Below are positions 8,455 through 17,098 of a DNA stretch of 64,000 nucleotides, in pieces (position 1 is the stretch's first letter; every line of letters begins with the position of its first letter). This stretch comes from Bacillus_AB infantis_C. Lineage in GTDB: Bacteria; Bacillota; Bacilli; Bacillales; Cytobacillaceae. The DNA is taken from the NCBI RefSeq assembly GCF_050107595.1, contig NZ_JBNILH010000007.1:248001-312000 (forward strand), in the 5' to 3' direction. Under the pieces are notes generated by a model that saw only the letters and a list, made by a program, of their open reading frames with translations, was not told the origin of the DNA and did no database searches. The translations under genes and the position numbers were made by a program.

Positions 8455-8519
8455 TCCTTAAACCAATTAGTATAGTGAGCGTTCCTTAATCTTAGAAAGG
8501 ATTTTCCGCTTCTCTACCC

Positions 8520-8640
8520 GTCCAGCTCCGGCGGCTAGAGCCTCGAGTCATAAGTCACCCGAGAATTAAAGGCAAAGAGCATCTTTTATTCTCGGGCGTC
8601 TTATGCTTGTCGGCTCTGAGCGAGCAGCCTCCGCTTTTCT
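8520..8640. repeat. Intergenic repeat, copy 1 (conserved ends, variable hairpin core)
   Basis: About 121 bases starting GTCCAGCTCC and ending CTTATGCTTGTCGG...CCGCTTTTCT. It shares both ends with the copy at 29683-29794 while the central hairpin differs (CCCGAGAAT/ATTCTCGGG here). The element begins within three bases of the stop codon of the binding-protein gene. I recall similar dispersed elements from other Bacillaceae intergenic regions, but I cannot name a family. Confidence 0.7.
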
Positions 8641-9634
8641 AGTCAATAAATTCCTTATCAATAAAGTTCGAGAAATCAGGTTTCTCTTTCAGGAATTTTA
8701 ATGCATAAGAAGAGTCTGCAAATGCCTGGACTGTATCCTCATCCACTTCATAAGTAAAGCCGATGCGTTCCCAGGCTTTGTCTACAACTGACTTTTCCAG
8801 CTCCTGGCCAGTTACCTCTTTGATGTCCTTAATTGTGATTTCTTTAGCCTGCTCCGGATTCTCGGTGATATATTTCACAGCATCCTTGTGGGCTTCCACT
8901 ATCTTTTGGATAAGTTCAGGATTTTCTTCAACAGCTTTGCCAGATGTTACCATGACGGACGCTGGCAGGGTTTCGCCAAAAGCGACTTCATCCCAGCCAA
9001 TGACAACATTTGCATCGGTTTCTTCTTCTATCACTGCTGCCCATGGTTCAGGGGCAACCGCTACATCAATTTTGCCTGCTTTCAGCATATTGGCATATTG
9101 TGCAGGATTTCCAGTCAGGTGCTTCATTGTTCCGCCAATCCTTTCGGATGTGATGCCGGACTCTTCCAGGTATGTTTCGTACTGAACATCGTGTGTACAT
9201 CCGACTGCAGGAGTAATATATGTTTTTCCTGCAAAATCAGCTGCTGTCTTGATGCCGCTGTCTTTACTTGCCAGAACGACCGTGCCGCCTGTAGAAGCCC
9301 CGGCAATCAGCTTAACGTCTGCTCCAGTGGAATAATTATTCATCGCAGGGCCGGGACCGACCAGACCTGCATCCAAATCACCTGTTTTGAGAGCAGTCAT
9401 GAACTGGCCTCCATCGGCAAAAGTCTTATATTCGATCGTTGTGCCATCGCCAAGGCGCTTCTGGAAGAAGCCCTGATCCTTTGCAACCATCGCCGGCACA
9501 TGGTTGATATTCGGGAAGTAGCCGATAACGATTTTTTCTTTTGAGCCTGAGCTGTTTTCTGAGGATCCGCAGCCTGACAGGATCCCTGCAGCTGTCAATA
9601 ATGAAGCCATGAACATAAAGGCTTTCTTTTTCAT
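8639..9634 (-). CDS. Substrate-binding lipoprotein of a sulfonate/nitrate/taurine-type ABC importer
   Basis: 331-residue lipoprotein. The signal peptide MKKKAFMFMASLL ends in a lipobox LSGC around residues 19-22. The mature part has the NMT1/SsuA-like fold: IVIGYFPNINHVPAMVAKDQ, a GDLDAGLVGPGPAMN loop and a VAVAPEPWAA motif lining the ligand cleft. It binds its ligand outside the membrane and delivers it to the permease encoded 11 bases upstream. No monooxygenase (SsuD) gene is adjacent, so aliphatic sulfonate is only one option; taurine, nitrate or a pyrimidine precursor cannot be excluded. Confidence 0.85.
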   Translation of the reverse strand: MKKKAFMFMASLLTAAGILSGCGSSENSSGSKEKIVIGYFPNINHVPAMVAKDQGFFQKRLGDGTTIEYKTFADGGQFMTALKTGDLDAGLVGPGPAMNNYSTGADVKLIAGASTGGTVVLASKDSGIKTAADFAGKTYITPAVGCTHDVQYETYLEESGITSERIGGTMKHLTGNPAQYANMLKAGKIDVAVAPEPWAAVIEEETDANVVIGWDEVAFGETLPASVMVTSGKAVEENPELIQKIVEAHKDAVKYITENPEQAKEITIKDIKEVTGQELEKSVVDKAWERIGFTYEVDEDTVQAFADSSYALKFLKEKPDFSNFIDKEFID

Positions 9635-9645
9635 TTTATTTCCCC

Positions 9646-10407
9646 CTATTTATTATTTTCAAGTCCCCATCTTTCAAGGACCGATTTTTCAATACGCTGG
9701 AAAATCAGCTGGTCCACAATTGAACCAATGACACCGATGATGATCATGACAGCGATTACGAGGCTCATGTCCCCGAAATCAGAAGCATATCTCAGCGTAT
9801 ACCCGAGTCCCGGACCGGTGCTGAGCAGTTCCCCTGCCATCAGTGCACGCCATGCAAATGCCCATGCAAGCCTTGCCCCTGTCACTACATAAGGGATTGA
9901 GGCTGGGAAGATGACCCTTGTGAACAAGTCGATTCCAGAGGAACCCATAGTCTGTGCCGCTCGAATAAACAGCGGCGAAACATTCTTGATTCCGACCCTC
10001 ATATTCAGAGTCATGACAAAGGTGCCGCCAAGGATAACAACAAAGATAACAGACACTTCATTTAATCCGAACCACATAATCGCCAGCGGCAGCCAGACAA
10101 TGCTCGGCACGCTTTGGAGGGCAAGGATGACCGTACCCAGTGTTTCATCGGCCGTCTTTGATTTGGCAAGCAGGATTCCGAGGGCTGAGCCCAGCACTAA
10201 ACTGATGCCAAGGCCAATGAGCAGTCTCCTGAAGCTGGCCGCAAGATCATATAGAAGCGTTTTATCGCTGATTCCTGTCACTAGTGATTGGAACACATCT
10301 GTAGGTGATGGAAGGATGGTCGGCAGCCAAAGGCCCAGCCTTGAGCCCAGCTCCCATAAGCCAATGATGATTGCAAAGAAGATGATTCGTTTAATTGCTG
10401 GTTTCAT
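9646..10407 (-). CDS. ABC importer permease, SsuC/TauC type
   Basis: 253 residues with about six transmembrane helices. The coupling loop IRAAQTMGSSGIDLFTRVIFP, which docks on the ATPase, is present at about residues 148-168. Its start overlaps the end of the ATPase gene by 17 bases, indicating translational coupling. It forms the membrane channel of the importer. Confidence 0.87.
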   Translation of the reverse strand: MKPAIKRIIFFAIIIGLWELGSRLGLWLPTILPSPTDVFQSLVTGISDKTLLYDLAASFRRLLIGLGISLVLGSALGILLAKSKTADETLGTVILALQSVPSIVWLPLAIMWFGLNEVSVIFVVILGGTFVMTLNMRVGIKNVSPLFIRAAQTMGSSGIDLFTRVIFPASIPYVVTGARLAWAFAWRALMAGELLSTGPGLGYTLRYASDFGDMSLVIAVMIIIGVIGSIVDQLIFQRIEKSVLERWGLENNK

Positions 10408-11179
10408 TGGCTAATTCCTCGCTTACGACTTTGTCGATTTCCTTCTTGAGATAGCTCATGATATGATCTTCTATTTCAAGCATTTCCTTCTTATATTGAT
10501 CTCTGGGACGGGGGAGATCCACCTTGATGTCCTGGAGGATCGTTCCCGGCTTGGTGCCCATCACGATGATGCGGTCAGAGAGCTTAATAGATTCAGAGAT
10601 GCTGTGGGTGACAAAGAGGATCGTTTTCTTTGTCTCCATCCAGATCTTCTCAAGCTGCTGGTGAAGCCTTGACCTTGTTTGCTCATCAAGGGCCCCAAAG
10701 GGTTCATCCATGAGCAGGATCTCAGGATTCATAGCAAGGGCGCGTGCAATTGAAACCCTTTGCTGCATGCCGCCCGACAGCTCATGCGGATAATGGCCGG
10801 GATACTTGCCGAGCTGCACCATCTGCAAATATTTGAGTGCTGTCTCCTTCGCATCATTCTTTGACATTTCCTTTTTCAACGGGAATGTTACATTTTCCAT
10901 TACATTAAGCCATGGAAATAATGCGGCCTGCTGAAAAACCATACCTCTGTCCTTGCCCGGCTTCGTCACCTTCTGCTGATCGATCAGGACACTTCCGCTC
11001 GTGGCCGAGGTAAGGCCTGCCACAATATTCAGCAGTGTTGATTTACCGCAGCCGGATGGGCCGAGAATCGATATAAACTGGCCTTTTTCAATGCTCAGAT
11101 TTATATCCTTCAACACATCTGCGGCCATGCCGTTTTTATCATAATACTGTTTATTTACAGATTGAACATCAATAAACAC
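10391..11179 (-). CDS. ABC importer ATPase, SsuB/TauB type
   Basis: 262 residues with Walker A GPSGCGKST (about 40-48), Q-loop MVFQQAALFPW, signature LSGGMQQR, Walker B ILLMDEPFGALDE and switch His in FVTHSISE. It powers the importer. It is the first gene of the three-gene operon, with the promoter 11233-11260 about 50 bases upstream. Confidence 0.9.
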   Translation of the reverse strand: MFIDVQSVNKQYYDKNGMAADVLKDINLSIEKGQFISILGPSGCGKSTLLNIVAGLTSATSGSVLIDQQKVTKPGKDRGMVFQQAALFPWLNVMENVTFPLKKEMSKNDAKETALKYLQMVQLGKYPGHYPHELSGGMQQRVSIARALAMNPEILLMDEPFGALDEQTRSRLHQQLEKIWMETKKTILFVTHSISESIKLSDRIIVMGTKPGTILQDIKVDLPRPRDQYKKEMLEIEDHIMSYLKKEIDKVVSEELANETSN

Positions 11180-11232
11180 AGAAAACCACCTATTCTAAGA
11201 AATCTTATTATAATACTCGGATATAGTATGTA

Positions 11233-11260
11233 ATTATAATGTATTCAACGGGCATGTCAA
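11233..11260 (-). promoter_or_regulatory. Sigma-A promoter of the ABC importer operon
   Basis: Minus strand: consensus TTGACA (11260-11255), 16-base spacer, TATAAT (11238-11233). A second TATAAT-like run and an ATACTCGGATATAGTAT near-palindrome lie just downstream, a possible operator site for a sulfur regulator, but I cannot match it confidently to a known box. Confidence 0.75.
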
Positions 11261-11279
11261 GCTTTCTAAATTAAATTAA

Positions 11280-12087
11280 AAACCGGGGTAAATGGATGAT
11301 TTATACAAAGGAAAGCGGGGTATTTCACACGCTGGGTATGGTAAAAAAAATAGCCTCCAACTTAATCGCAGGCAGTTCAATAATGTGGAGAAAACAGAAA
11401 ATCACAGCCCCAATAACATTCGTTTTCGTAACGTAAATAGCACTGGAATTAACAAACTAAAAAAGCTTGGGATATCCCAGGCATTTACTTTTAAATAGGG
11501 TTTTTATTCAATTTTCGCACTCATTCCCTGAATAGTTGAACAGCCGAGTTCCCGTTAAACTTTCATTCTTAAATAATCAAACTAGGTTCTCTTAATGAAG
11601 ATTTATAGAGGGAACAATTCCCCTTATTTAGCGAATAGTACTGAAAGCACCTTAAATAGAGGGAGAAATTCCTCTTAATTGATTCTAAAACGTGAAAGAA
11701 GATAGTTTTTCTTTGCTTAGAGGGAAAAACTCCCCTAATTTTCAACAAAAACTGTTTCTACTATGCATTTAAGAGTAACATCTCCCCTTATTTTTCTATT
11801 ACTGGTTTCTCACTATTCAGCTTCCCATCTGTCGTATTTGCTAAGAGCAAATAGTCTTATAGTTTTACTGGGGCAGTTTGAAATCACTTCCCAACCAGCA
11901 AAAAAATAGCACCCGAAATTGCACGATGGCAATATTCATTGTCAAGGTGTTATTTGGGGTGCTGTTGCTATGCTATTCTAGTATTGCTGTCTTATACAAT
12001 ATACACAACCATTTGTTTTATGCGCTGAAAGGCATGCTGACTCTACAAAAACTGAACTGCTTGCCTTAATTAGGGAGAGGCATTTCT
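11280..12087. other. Long non-coding stretch with short palindromes
   Basis: About 800 AT-rich bases between the importer promoter and trpA. Frames present (11292-11498 and 11878-12069) lack ribosome sites and protein-like composition. Two structures stand out: the palindrome array at 11607-11793 and an imperfect inverted repeat (11905-11919 with 11952-11966, ATAGCACCCGAAAT against ATTTGGGGTGCTGT). Confidence 0.6.
11607..11793. repeat. Array of four degenerate palindromes
   Basis: Four units of about 23 bases: AGAGGGAACAATTCCCCTTA (11607), AGAGGGAGAAATTCCTCTTA (11658), AGAGGGAAAAACTCCCCTAA (11719) and AAGAGTAACATCTCCCCTTA (11771). Each can fold as a GAGGGA/TCCCCT hairpin with an A-rich loop and each is followed by TTATTT or AATT. 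The starts are 51, 61 and 52 bases apart. The function is unknown. Confidence 0.65.
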
Positions 12088-12876
12088 TCATGGCTGAAAG
12101 GCATTTTCTTTTTTGGATGCTTTAATGAGCTTCTCGATCTCTTCCAGGTTATTTTCTTCAAAGAGCTGGACGATTTTGCTTCCGACGATCACACCATCGC
12201 AAATCTGATTCATTGCCTTGACATGTTCGGGGGTCGAGATGCCGAACCCAGCGAGCACCGGCAGCCTGCTGACATTCTTAACCTTCTGCAAATGCTCCTG
12301 AAGCTCTCCGGAAAAATCTCTTCTTACTCCCGTTGTCCCTTTGACTGTAACCGCATATAGAAAGCCATTCCCTTTTTCCGAAATTTGCTTTATCCGCTCG
12401 ATCGGGCTTGTCAATGTAGCAAGCCTGATAATTTCCAGGCCGTCCCTTTCTGCATAGGGTGCAATCAAATCTTCTTCTTCGGGAGGGAGATCTGGAAGGA
12501 TCAGGCCGTCTACACCAGCTTTGCTTGCTTCCATGGTAAACCGTTCGATTCCATAAGCCATAACAGGATTTACATAAGTCATGATAATGATAGGGATATG
12601 GACAATCGGCCTGATTGTTTTCAAGGTTTCAAGGACCGTTTTGAGCGTTGTCCCTTCTTTCAGCGAGCGGATTCCCGCCTTCTCAATGACCGGGCCGTCC
12701 GCTACCGGATCTGAAAAGGGGATGCCCACCTCCACCGCTGTTGCACCGCATTTTTCAAGAAAAGTGATTTTGTCCCCCAGTGTGGCCAGACCGCCATCTC
12801 CTGCCATAATATAGGGAATAAAGGCCTTTTCCTCTTTTTCTTTCAAAAGGCGGAACACTTTTTCGATTCTATTCAT
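12088..12876 (-). CDS. trpA: Tryptophan synthase alpha chain
   Basis: Cleaves indole-3-glycerol phosphate to indole and glyceraldehyde 3-phosphate. The catalytic Glu is in VEVGIPFSDPVADGP and the catalytic Asp in GLILPDLPPEE. Phosphate-binding sequences KGTTGVR and GFGIST follow. Length 262 is normal. It is the last gene of the trp operon and overlaps trpB by eight bases. No strong terminator is seen directly downstream. Confidence 0.96.
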   Translation of the reverse strand: MNRIEKVFRLLKEKEEKAFIPYIMAGDGGLATLGDKITFLEKCGATAVEVGIPFSDPVADGPVIEKAGIRSLKEGTTLKTVLETLKTIRPIVHIPIIIMTYVNPVMAYGIERFTMEASKAGVDGLILPDLPPEEEDLIAPYAERDGLEIIRLATLTSPIERIKQISEKGNGFLYAVTVKGTTGVRRDFSGELQEHLQKVKNVSRLPVLAGFGISTPEHVKAMNQICDGVIVGSKIVQLFEENNLEEIEKLIKASKKENAFQP

Positions 12877-14077
12877 CCTTCTTCCCTCCTAATCTGGCTT
12901 TCACCGTTTCTACGTCCTTGTCCCCCCGCCCTGACAGGCAGACGGCAATTCCTGCATCTTTAGGCATCCCTGCTGCAAGCTTTATGCTATATGCCACAGC
13001 ATGGGCACTTTCCAGTGCCGGAATGATGCCTTCGAGCCTGCACAGCAGCTTTAAAGCGTCAAGGGCTTCTTCGTCTGTGATAGATTCATAGACTACCCTG
13101 CCAGTATCTTTTAGATAGCTGTGTTCAGGGCCTACTCCCGGATAATCGAGGCCTGCCGAGATCGAGTGGGCTTCCTGTATCTGGCCGTCCTCATCCTGCA
13201 GCAGATACATGAGGGCTCCGTGGAGCACACCAGGTTTTCCTTTAGTCAATGAAGCTGCATGGTTTCCGGTATCCACCCCAAGACCAGCTGCTTCCACACC
13301 ATACATGCGGACACTTTCGTCTTCTATGAATGGATAAAACATCCCCATGGAATTGCTTCCCCCTCCGATGCAGGCTACAACTGCATCCGGGAGCTTTCCT
13401 TCTTTTTCAAGATACTGCTGCTTCGTTTCTGCCCCGATCACGCTTTGGAAGTCCCTTACAATCATCGGGAATGGATGGGGCCCCATTACAGAGCCGAGTA
13501 TATAGTGTGTGTCTGATACATTGGCTACCCAGTAGCGCAGCGCTTCATTGACTGCGTCTTTCAGTGTGCTGCTGCCTGAGCTGACACCGACGACCTTCGC
13601 TCCCAGGAGTTCCATCCTGAATACATTCAGAGCCTGCCTTCTGATATCTTCTTCCCCCATATAAATGACGCATTCAAGATTCAGCAGGGCACAGACGGTT
13701 GCAGTGGCTACGCCATGCTGCCCCGCCCCCGTTTCTGCAACGATTTTCTTCTTCCCCATGCGGACTGCCAATAAAGCCTGGCCGATCGTATTATTGATTT
13801 TATGAGCGCCGGTATGGTTTAAATCCTCCCTTTTCAGGAAAATCTTAGCCCCTCCGGCATGCCTCGTCAGGTTTTCAGCAAAATAAAGCGGCGTCTCCCG
13901 GCCAACATAGTCTTTCAGAAGACTGTTCAATTCCTTTGTAAAGCTTTCATCCTGGAGGGCCTTTTTGTATTCTTCCTCCAGTTCTGTAACTGCCTGCATA
14001 AGTGTTTCAGGCACATATCTTCCTCCGTATATGCCGAAATGCCCTTTTTCATCTGGCATCGTATAGACTGCTGTCAT
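12869..14077 (-). CDS. trpB: Tryptophan synthase beta chain
   Basis: Pyridoxal-phosphate enzyme joining indole and serine. The cofactor lysine is in HTGAHKINNTIGQALLA (about residue 92), the phosphate cup is GGGSNSMGMF, and the carboxylate-binding motif AETGAGQHGVA is present. The 402-residue length is typical. It partners TrpA in the alpha2-beta2 channel complex. The start overlaps trpF by four bases (ATGA type). Confidence 0.97.
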   Translation of the reverse strand: MTAVYTMPDEKGHFGIYGGRYVPETLMQAVTELEEEYKKALQDESFTKELNSLLKDYVGRETPLYFAENLTRHAGGAKIFLKREDLNHTGAHKINNTIGQALLAVRMGKKKIVAETGAGQHGVATATVCALLNLECVIYMGEEDIRRQALNVFRMELLGAKVVGVSSGSSTLKDAVNEALRYWVANVSDTHYILGSVMGPHPFPMIVRDFQSVIGAETKQQYLEKEGKLPDAVVACIGGGSNSMGMFYPFIEDESVRMYGVEAAGLGVDTGNHAASLTKGKPGVLHGALMYLLQDEDGQIQEAHSISAGLDYPGVGPEHSYLKDTGRVVYESITDEEALDALKLLCRLEGIIPALESAHAVAYSIKLAAGMPKDAGIAVCLSGRGDKDVETVKARLGGKKDE

Positions 14078-14703
14078 TTTACTTCCTCCTCATTTTTGAG
14101 CGCATTTTTTGCTTCTGCTATAAATTCCGCGATCAGGGCAGGGTCTTTTTTTCCGTCCTTTTCCACGCCGCTGCTGACATCAGCCATAAAAGGGGCTGCT
14201 TTACGAATTGCTTCTCTCGCATTTTCTGGATTCAATCCGCCTGCAAGAATAATTTTTTTACCGCCAAAATCCCTGCCTTCAAGAATACTCCAGTCAAAGG
14301 CGATTCCGTTCCCGCCCCTGTATTTTCCCTTTGGGCTGTCCAGGAGTATATAATCACAAGGATATTCGGCAATCCGGGCAAGATCTTCCTCGCCTTGTAC
14401 ACTCAAGGCTTTAATGACTGGCAGATTGATTCCTGCACAGAATTCCGGAGTCTCATCACCATGAAGCTGGACCATATCCAATCCGGCAATTTCCGCCGTT
14501 TTTTTAATTACTTCTTTGGATTCATTAACAAAGACGCCAATCTTCAGGGGCTCGCCGGGAAGCTTTGCTATTATTTCGGCGGCTTCCTCAGGCGCGATGC
14601 GGCGCCTGCTTTCGGCAAAAACAAATCCTAATGCATCTGCCCCGCTTTTGGCTGCATAAAGCCCGTTCTCCAGATCAGTGATGCCGCAGATTTTCACCTT
14701 CAC
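14074..14703 (-). CDS. trpF: Phosphoribosylanthranilate isomerase
   Basis: TIM-barrel enzyme of 209 residues performing the Amadori rearrangement. The catalytic Cys is in MKVKICGITD at residue 7 and the catalytic Asp in YILLDSPKG. LAGGLNPEN forms the phosphate-binding end. It overlaps trpC by four bases and trpB by four bases, so the genes are translationally coupled. Confidence 0.95.
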   Translation of the reverse strand: MKVKICGITDLENGLYAAKSGADALGFVFAESRRRIAPEEAAEIIAKLPGEPLKIGVFVNESKEVIKKTAEIAGLDMVQLHGDETPEFCAGINLPVIKALSVQGEEDLARIAEYPCDYILLDSPKGKYRGGNGIAFDWSILEGRDFGGKKIILAGGLNPENAREAIRKAAPFMADVSSGVEKDGKKDPALIAEFIAEAKNALKNEEEVK

Positions 14704-15488
14704 GGAATCCGCACCTCCTTTAAAGGAAGCTTCATGCCGCGGAGCGATGATTCAAGATCAGGTGCTTTCATGAAGGTTTCCCCGACAAGAATTCCTCCTG
14801 CCCCTGCAAGGGCGGCCCTTTTAGCATCCTCGATCGTTTTCATGCCGCTTTCGCTGATCAGAAATGCACCAGATTCTCTAATCGCCGGGGCAAGCCTTTC
14901 TGTGACAGAGAGATTTACATTAAATGTCCGCAAATCACGGTTGTTAACCCCAATCAGCCTGCTGCCTGCTGCTATCGCTCTTTCTGCTTCCCCCTCATTG
15001 TGAACCTCTACCAGTACTTCAAGATTCAAACTGGCAGCATAATGGTATAGCTCATTCATCTGCCCTTCCCCAAGCGCTGCCGCGATCAACAGAATGATAT
15101 CGGCTCCTGCGCTTTTTGCTTTGGCAATCTGAATATGATCAATCATAAAATCCTTGCAGAGAATTGGGACGTCGACAGCGCCTCTGACTGCTGCCAGGTC
15201 CTCAAAACTTCCTTTGAAAAAGGACGTATCAGTTAATACGGAAATTGCATCGGCTCCATATTCAACATATTTGGCAGCCTGTTCGGCCGGGGAGGCATTC
15301 ATGCTAATAACGCCTTTTGAAGGCGAAGCCCGCTTGAATTCGGCAATAATGCTCAAATGTTCGGCTGATTCAAGCCTGGAAATAAAAGACCTTTTTGGTG
15401 TATCAGAGATTTCTGGCAGCCCAAGCACTTTCAGCCTTTCAACTTCACGTTTTTTTTCTTCAATAATTTTATCTAAAATGGTTTCCAT
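14700..15488 (-). CDS. trpC: Indole-3-glycerol phosphate synthase
   Basis: 262-residue TIM barrel. The signature IIAEFKRASPSKG carries the catalytic Lys, followed by LCKDFMIDH (second Lys), VEVHNEGEA and LIGVNNRDLRTF, and LISESGMKT near the end. It decarboxylates and closes the ring of the carboxyphenylamino-deoxyribulose phosphate intermediate. It starts one base after trpD ends. It is a separate gene from trpF, as usual in Bacillus. Confidence 0.96.
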   Translation of the reverse strand: METILDKIIEEKKREVERLKVLGLPEISDTPKRSFISRLESAEHLSIIAEFKRASPSKGVISMNASPAEQAAKYVEYGADAISVLTDTSFFKGSFEDLAAVRGAVDVPILCKDFMIDHIQIAKAKSAGADIILLIAAALGEGQMNELYHYAASLNLEVLVEVHNEGEAERAIAAGSRLIGVNNRDLRTFNVNLSVTERLAPAIRESGAFLISESGMKTIEDAKRAALAGAGGILVGETFMKAPDLESSLRGMKLPLKEVRIP

Positions 15489-15489
15489 T

Positions 15490-16515
15490 CTATATCACCT
15501 CTTGTTTGGACTTGCTGCCGGCGTTGACCAGGAGTTCAAGCTTCTCCATTGCAGCACCGCTGTCAATGCTTTCTGCGGCAAGCTTAATTCCCTCCTGGAT
15601 GGTGTCCGCTTTTCCGCCGGCGAAAATGCCAATCCCGCTGTTCAGCAGGACAGTATCACGGTATGCCCCTTTTTCGCCGCTGAGCACCTTCCGCAGTATT
15701 TCCGCATTTTCCTTTGAGTCTCCGCCCCGTATTTCTTCATTAATATAAGTGCCAAGCCCAGTCTCCTCAGGGAGAAGGATTTTCTCTGTGATAATCCCAT
15801 TATCCAGGATTGCCAAATGGTTCTCGCCCTGGAGGGAAGCTTCGTCCATGTATCCGGCTCCGTTCAATACAACCGCTCTTTTCCGCCCCAGTTCATTCAG
15901 TACTTCTGCAAACATGGAAAGCAAATCTCTCCTATAGATACCCAGAAGCTGTGAATCAAGCTCCATCGGATTGGTGAGCGGCCCGATCAGGTTGAAAATT
16001 GTCGGGATCCGTAAATCCTTCCTTACCTTCATAATCCTTTTGATCTGAGGATGGACATGCGGAGCATAAAGAAAGGCGATGCCAATTTCCTGGAGAATTT
16101 CCTCAAGACGCTCCGGCGGCAGGTTCAAGTTGATTCCTAAGTGCTCAAGTACATCGGCGCTCCCTGTCTTACTGGAGACGCTCCTGTTACCATGCTTGGC
16201 AACAGGAATTCCCGCTCCTGCGATCACAAATGCACTGGTTGAGCTGATATTAAAGCTTTTTGATCCATCCCCGCCAGTACCGCAATTGTCCAGGGCACCT
16301 GGTATTTTCCTTTCAAATCTAAGGCTCCTTCCCCTCAGCCCCTTTACAAGCGCTGCAATCTCAGCAACCGTTTCTCCCTTTGTTTTCAGCCCGACCAGGA
16401 AAGCGGCAATTTCACTGTCAGTCACCTCTTCGGACAGCAAATGGGCCATCGCCTCCATCATTTCTGATTCCGTCAGTTCCGTGCGTTCAGATAAGCGTTC
16501 CAGTATGTGCCTCAT
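15490..16515 (-). CDS. trpD: Anthranilate phosphoribosyltransferase
   Basis: 341 residues. The PRPP-binding glycine loop DNCGTGGDGSKSFNIS (about 77-92), the KHGNRSVSSKTGSADVLE segment and the IFNLIGPLTNP motif identify the family. It transfers phosphoribose to anthranilate. It overlaps the 3' end of trpG by 29 bases. The N-terminal helical domain includes ESEMMEAMAHLLSEEV. Confidence 0.96.
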   Translation of the reverse strand: MRHILERLSERTELTESEMMEAMAHLLSEEVTDSEIAAFLVGLKTKGETVAEIAALVKGLRGRSLRFERKIPGALDNCGTGGDGSKSFNISSTSAFVIAGAGIPVAKHGNRSVSSKTGSADVLEHLGINLNLPPERLEEILQEIGIAFLYAPHVHPQIKRIMKVRKDLRIPTIFNLIGPLTNPMELDSQLLGIYRRDLLSMFAEVLNELGRKRAVVLNGAGYMDEASLQGENHLAILDNGIITEKILLPEETGLGTYINEEIRGGDSKENAEILRKVLSGEKGAYRDTVLLNSGIGIFAGGKADTIQEGIKLAAESIDSGAAMEKLELLVNAGSKSKQEVI

Positions 16516-17098
16516 GCCTATTCTCCTTTCTGATTTCCGTTAAAAAGTTTGCCAGCAACCTTTTACCGTTTATCGTCCCGACTGACTCCGGGTGAAACTG
16601 AAGGCCGAAGAGCGGGTAGTCTTCATGCTTGATGGCCATGATTTCCTGATCATCCATCGATCTTGCCAGCACCTTGAATTGTGCCGGAAGCGTTCCGGTC
16701 TGTATGACAAGTGAGTGATATCTCATAATATCGATCGGCTGCTCCATGTATTGAAACAAATGTGAGCCGGTATGCCTAAGCTTTGATGTTTTTCCATGCA
16801 TAATTTTGGAAGCCTTCTCGATTCTGGCCCCGAATGCCTGGCCAATGGCCTGATGCCCCAGGCAAATCCCGAGGATCGGGATGCTGCTGCCGAATTCCTG
16901 GATCAGATCTATGCAAATGCCTGCGTTTTCCGGCCTGCCAGGCCCTGGTGACAGAACAATGGCTTCAGGGTTCATTGCGCTGATTTCATCAAGCCTGATT
17001 TTGTTGTTGCGGACAACTTTTATTTCTTCGCCAAGCTCTCCCAAATACTGATACAGGTTATACGTAAATGAATCGTAGTTATCAATTAATAAAATCAT
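16487..17098 (-). CDS. trpG: Anthranilate synthase glutamine amidotransferase (TrpG/PabA)
   Basis: 203-residue class I glutaminase that feeds ammonia to TrpE. The nucleophile Cys is in GICLGHQAIGQ (about residue 79), and the His-Glu pair in LQFHPESVGT. YDSFTYNLYQYL and SPGPGRPE are family signatures. In B. subtilis this subunit is encoded only in the folate operon as the shared pabA; here a copy sits inside the trp operon, overlapping trpE by 17 bases and trpD by 29. Whether it also serves folate synthesis is unknown. Confidence 0.95.
   Translation of the reverse strand: MILLIDNYDSFTYNLYQYLGELGEEIKVVRNNKIRLDEISAMNPEAIVLSPGPGRPENAGICIDLIQEFGSSIPILGICLGHQAIGQAFGARIEKASKIMHGKTSKLRHTGSHLFQYMEQPIDIMRYHSLVIQTGTLPAQFKVLARSMDDQEIMAIKHEDYPLFGLQFHPESVGTINGKRLLANFLTEIRKENRHEAHTGTLI

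Noticed and set aside
11292..11498. 68-codon open frame in the spacer before trp
   Set aside because: No ribosome site, composition of AT-rich noise, no recognisable domain.
11878..12069. 63-codon frame with a hydrophobic middle
   Set aside because: Starts without a ribosome site and overlaps an inverted repeat; the hydrophobic run follows from T-rich sequence.
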